Origin: Azadirachta indica
Taxonomy: Eukaryota; Streptophyta; Magnoliopsida; Sapindales; Meliaceae
DNA: 64,000 bases
Reading direction: 5' to 3'
Assembly (NCBI GenBank): GCA_022749755.1
Contig: CM040449.1
Span: forward strand, 7,821,657-7,885,656
Shown here: piece by piece, positions 61,643 through 64,000 of the stretch
Numbering within the stretch: the first letter of the stretch is position 1
How the letters are laid out: the number at the start of each line of letters is the position of its first letter
Notes under the pieces: model-generated
The model's database searches: none
What the model saw: the letters and a program-made list of their open reading frames with translations, nothing else
Told to the model about the DNA's origin: nothing
Made by a program: the position numbers and the translations under genes

Positions 61643-64000
61643 CTACAAGTTCAATCCCCAATCATAAGGCTGATATATCACCTTCAGCTGAGAATTGGCA
61701 AGCACCTCCAGCAGAGCTTCTGAATGAGATGGCTCCAAGTAATTTGATGCATGCTTCAGCACTTCTAACTCAGTCTTGCCGAAATCCACGCTGTACCTGT
61801 ATACGAATTTAGAAGACATAATTTACTACACAACAGAAGGTACAATCTAAATCTAACTATCAAATGTATTTACAGCATTCAGCATAATTCACTATTAAGT
61901 AGCAAAGATTTGCAATCCACTTCGTTGAATGCAAATTTTTGTAACTTCATTCAAGGAATTTAAGGATGATGCTTGCATGTGCAGCATGTCTTTTAGACAA
62001 TCTTTTAAACTTGGCTTCACCAAAATAAAATAAAAACTAGTGGAAGTATTCATTTTTTGGTGTTCAAGGCTAGATTATTACTCAACAGTTTTTGCTCATT
62101 GGTCTTCTTGGAAACACTTTACCAGATCAACATACATCTGTGCAAGCAATTATTGGGCCAAACCATCCATAAAGATATGCAGGAGTTAACAAATATGAGG
62201 CTCATTTAGGTTTGAGTATTCAAAATTCAACTTGATGTTACAATGTGGTGGCTTCTCAACTTTGATAAGGAAAACTTACAGACTCTATGCAATTACAAAA
62301 CCAACCTTTTGGCCTAGAATGCCTACCTTGTTTGAAAGTTTTATTGGGGCATATACAAGTGGAGAGAGAGAGAGAGAGAGAGAGAGATTACCATTTGAGG
62401 ATGATACTCATTAATGCAACCTTGGCTTGCCAATCAATAATAAGTCCTCCACCTTTTAAGAAGTTATGGGCTGCCTCCATCAGCTCTTTATCAATGTTTG
62501 CTGGTGAGTAGCACCGGAGAGCAGGACCAGATCGGGTACCACAAACCAGAGCAAAGTGAGTTGCAGGCTCCGGGTATGGAAGCGCCACCTGATAAGAAGT
62601 GCAAATAGGAAATATTTCATCAGGACACCACTCTGTAAGAAAGATGGCTACAATGCGACCTCCTTCAAAACTCCCATAAGCCAGATCAGGGGTTCTAATC
62701 AACCTATTCATCTATTCATGGGAAACAAGATTCAGCAAACAAAAATATACAAAGAAAGAAAATGTGGGTCAAAAATGTAGATTTCAAAAATAATGGCTAC
62801 TAAAGTTTTCAGAGAACACGGAATTCTCATTCCTGAATATGAAATAACCACCAATAATCAAGACTAATAGAACTTCCAAATTTTTTTTATTATTATTATT
62901 TTTAAAAGTTTCCGCACACTCCTACCTAGTACAACAGCCAAGTTACCTGTGAGCGTTTATCTTTTGCACCAAATGGCTTCATGAGATTGTATGGTGGTCG
63001 TTGGTTGCCCCTTAGTATGCCATTTTGAATAGCTGAAAGTGAGTATGTCCACCCACCAATAACATACTTGAAATCTCCAAACAACTTCCGTCTTTCAAGT
63101 GGTCCAGTGGGATGGCCCCACACTAATATTGCATGTATAGCCATCATATTGTAAAGATTTATGAAGAATGCAATCTTTTCTTCCCTTGGCATATCTGTCA
63201 GTTCTACTCTCTGGAGCTCCTGAATTGTTCTCAGATATCTACAACAAGATACAATGATATTCTATTTACAATAACAGCTTAACTATGAAAACACAAAAAT
63301 GAATAGCGAGATGCTTAAGTATCCAAGCAATTTAAAGGCATTAAAACCTTGCAAATTCCTCACTTCCATGAATACTTCTGTAATCAACATGCTTTCCATC
63401 TTCTGATACATAGGCTTCAAAGATTGCATAGGACAAAAATCTCAGCCTTGATGCAATATCTGATATGGGCTTCGGTTTTGCATCAATTATACCCCTCGGG
63501 ATATTGTGGCATTGTGATGACACAATAGGATCATGGTCCAAAAACCGATACAAGTGGTTTCCATCTTCAAATAGATTCTCACTAGTAAAAAAGCATCACA
63601 TGAACCGAAAGAAAAAGATTGTTAATTGTGGAAAAAAAATGTTAAAAGACTGAATATACATTTCAGTGAACTCACTCAAGAACATGTCGAAAGAAAAGTT
63701 TGCTGGCAAGCTTACGCCCAAATTCAACAGCCTGTTATGAAACAAAAATAAAGTGACAGTCAACAAAACAGGTTTTAAAGCCTAAGGATGTTTATGCACT
63801 AAAAAAAAAAATTTTAAAAAGGAAAGAGAAAGAAGCCAAAGGATAAATGTAACCCCACAGATTACACAAGATGTGAACCACCATTAACCAGAAATTTACC
63901 TTATCTGCCCCCAACTAGAGAAAAAGAAGAAGAAAAAAGAATAAAAAGCTCCAACTGACCTCCTCTCGTTCCAGATACTGATCCTCTGATAAGAAATTCA
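61643..64000 (-). CDS. DUF547 domain protein, 3' part of gene (partial)
   Basis: Minus-strand gene entering from the right edge. Exons: 63960 to beyond 64000, 63676-63731, 63348-63581, 62947-63238, 62392-62588, 61643-61796 (stop TAG at 61645-61643). Order of recognised text: FLSEDQYLEREEAVEFGRKL, ENLFEDGNHLYRFLDHDP (end of a DEP-like domain), then DUF547 with FEAYVSEDGKHVDY, REEKIAFFINLYNMMAIHAI, GGWTYSLSAIQNGILRGNQR, HFALVCGTRSGPALRCYSP and the terminal YQPYDWGLNL. This is the plant DEP-DUF547 type (At4g08550/At3g11920 group), in which some members also have an N-terminal glutaredoxin-like domain. DUF547 has an uncertain catalytic role. A CT tract (62363-62386) follows the donor of exon 62392-62588. 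Confidence 0.85.
62363..62386. repeat. GA microsatellite in a DUF547-gene intron
   Basis: Twelve GA units, CT on the gene strand, starting a few bases inside the intron. Confidence 0.8.

Noticed and set aside
62589..62711. Possible extra coding sequence (NRLIRTPDLAYGSFEGGRIV) upstream of the 62392-62588 exon
   Set aside because: The DUF547 family text runs directly from KDKRSQ to VALPYPEPATHF across a good acceptor, so this is intron that happens to be open.

Overview
The window is nuclear DNA of a eudicot plant. It is AT-rich, genes are split by GT-AG introns, promoters have TATA boxes, and spacers hold LTR, hAT and MITE remains. The gene content suggests a woody rosid; Citrus is my guess and is not demonstrated. 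No tRNA, rRNA or CRISPR array was recognised.

Layout. 130-646 (-): first two coding exons of an NT-C2/coiled-coil protein (Arabidopsis At1g22060 type). 0.7-7.5 kb: spacer with microsatellites, a probable solo LTR and a degenerate minisatellite. 7.5-36.1 kb plus 45.6-48.3 kb: an array of very short genes of one family in two sub-types, here named SP-A (12 loci) and SP-B (8 loci), interleaved with decayed pieces of an aminotransferase gene. 37-45.6 kb: transposon graveyard with a hAT transposase relic, an isopentenyltransferase pseudogene and MITEs. 49.0-52.6 kb (-): an intact ten-exon AGD2/ALD1-type aminotransferase gene, apparently the parent of the decayed pieces. 55.1-57.9 kb (+): TRM9-type tRNA wobble-uridine methyltransferase. 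59.3-61.2 kb (+): glycerol-3-phosphate acyltransferase of the GPAT1/2/3 type. 61.6-64.0 kb (-): 3' part of a DUF547 protein.

Main result. Read along either strand, the order is ALD1, then SP-B, then SP-A, then ALD1 again. The ancestral tandem unit was therefore (ALD1 - SP-B - SP-A). It was amplified many times and partly inverted: plus-strand units run from 15 to 31 kb, and minus-strand units occupy 31.6-36 kb and 45.6-52.6 kb. In every copy but one the ALD1 part has decayed, usually to its last exon. Many SP genes stay open and keep a shared promoter block with a TATA box. SP-A/SP-B proteins have no signal peptide or membrane span that I can see. They consist of a short amphipathic helix (EAYVMR..YKEKMKK), a variable linker, and a Cys-aromatic-basic motif (GCFFW.SKK). 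Their function is unknown to me. Linkage to ALD1, a key enzyme for the immune signal pipecolate, makes a defence role a reasonable hypothesis but not a demonstrated one.

Limits: all splice sites were read by eye from consensus and reading frame. Homology statements rest on recognition of families, not on searches.
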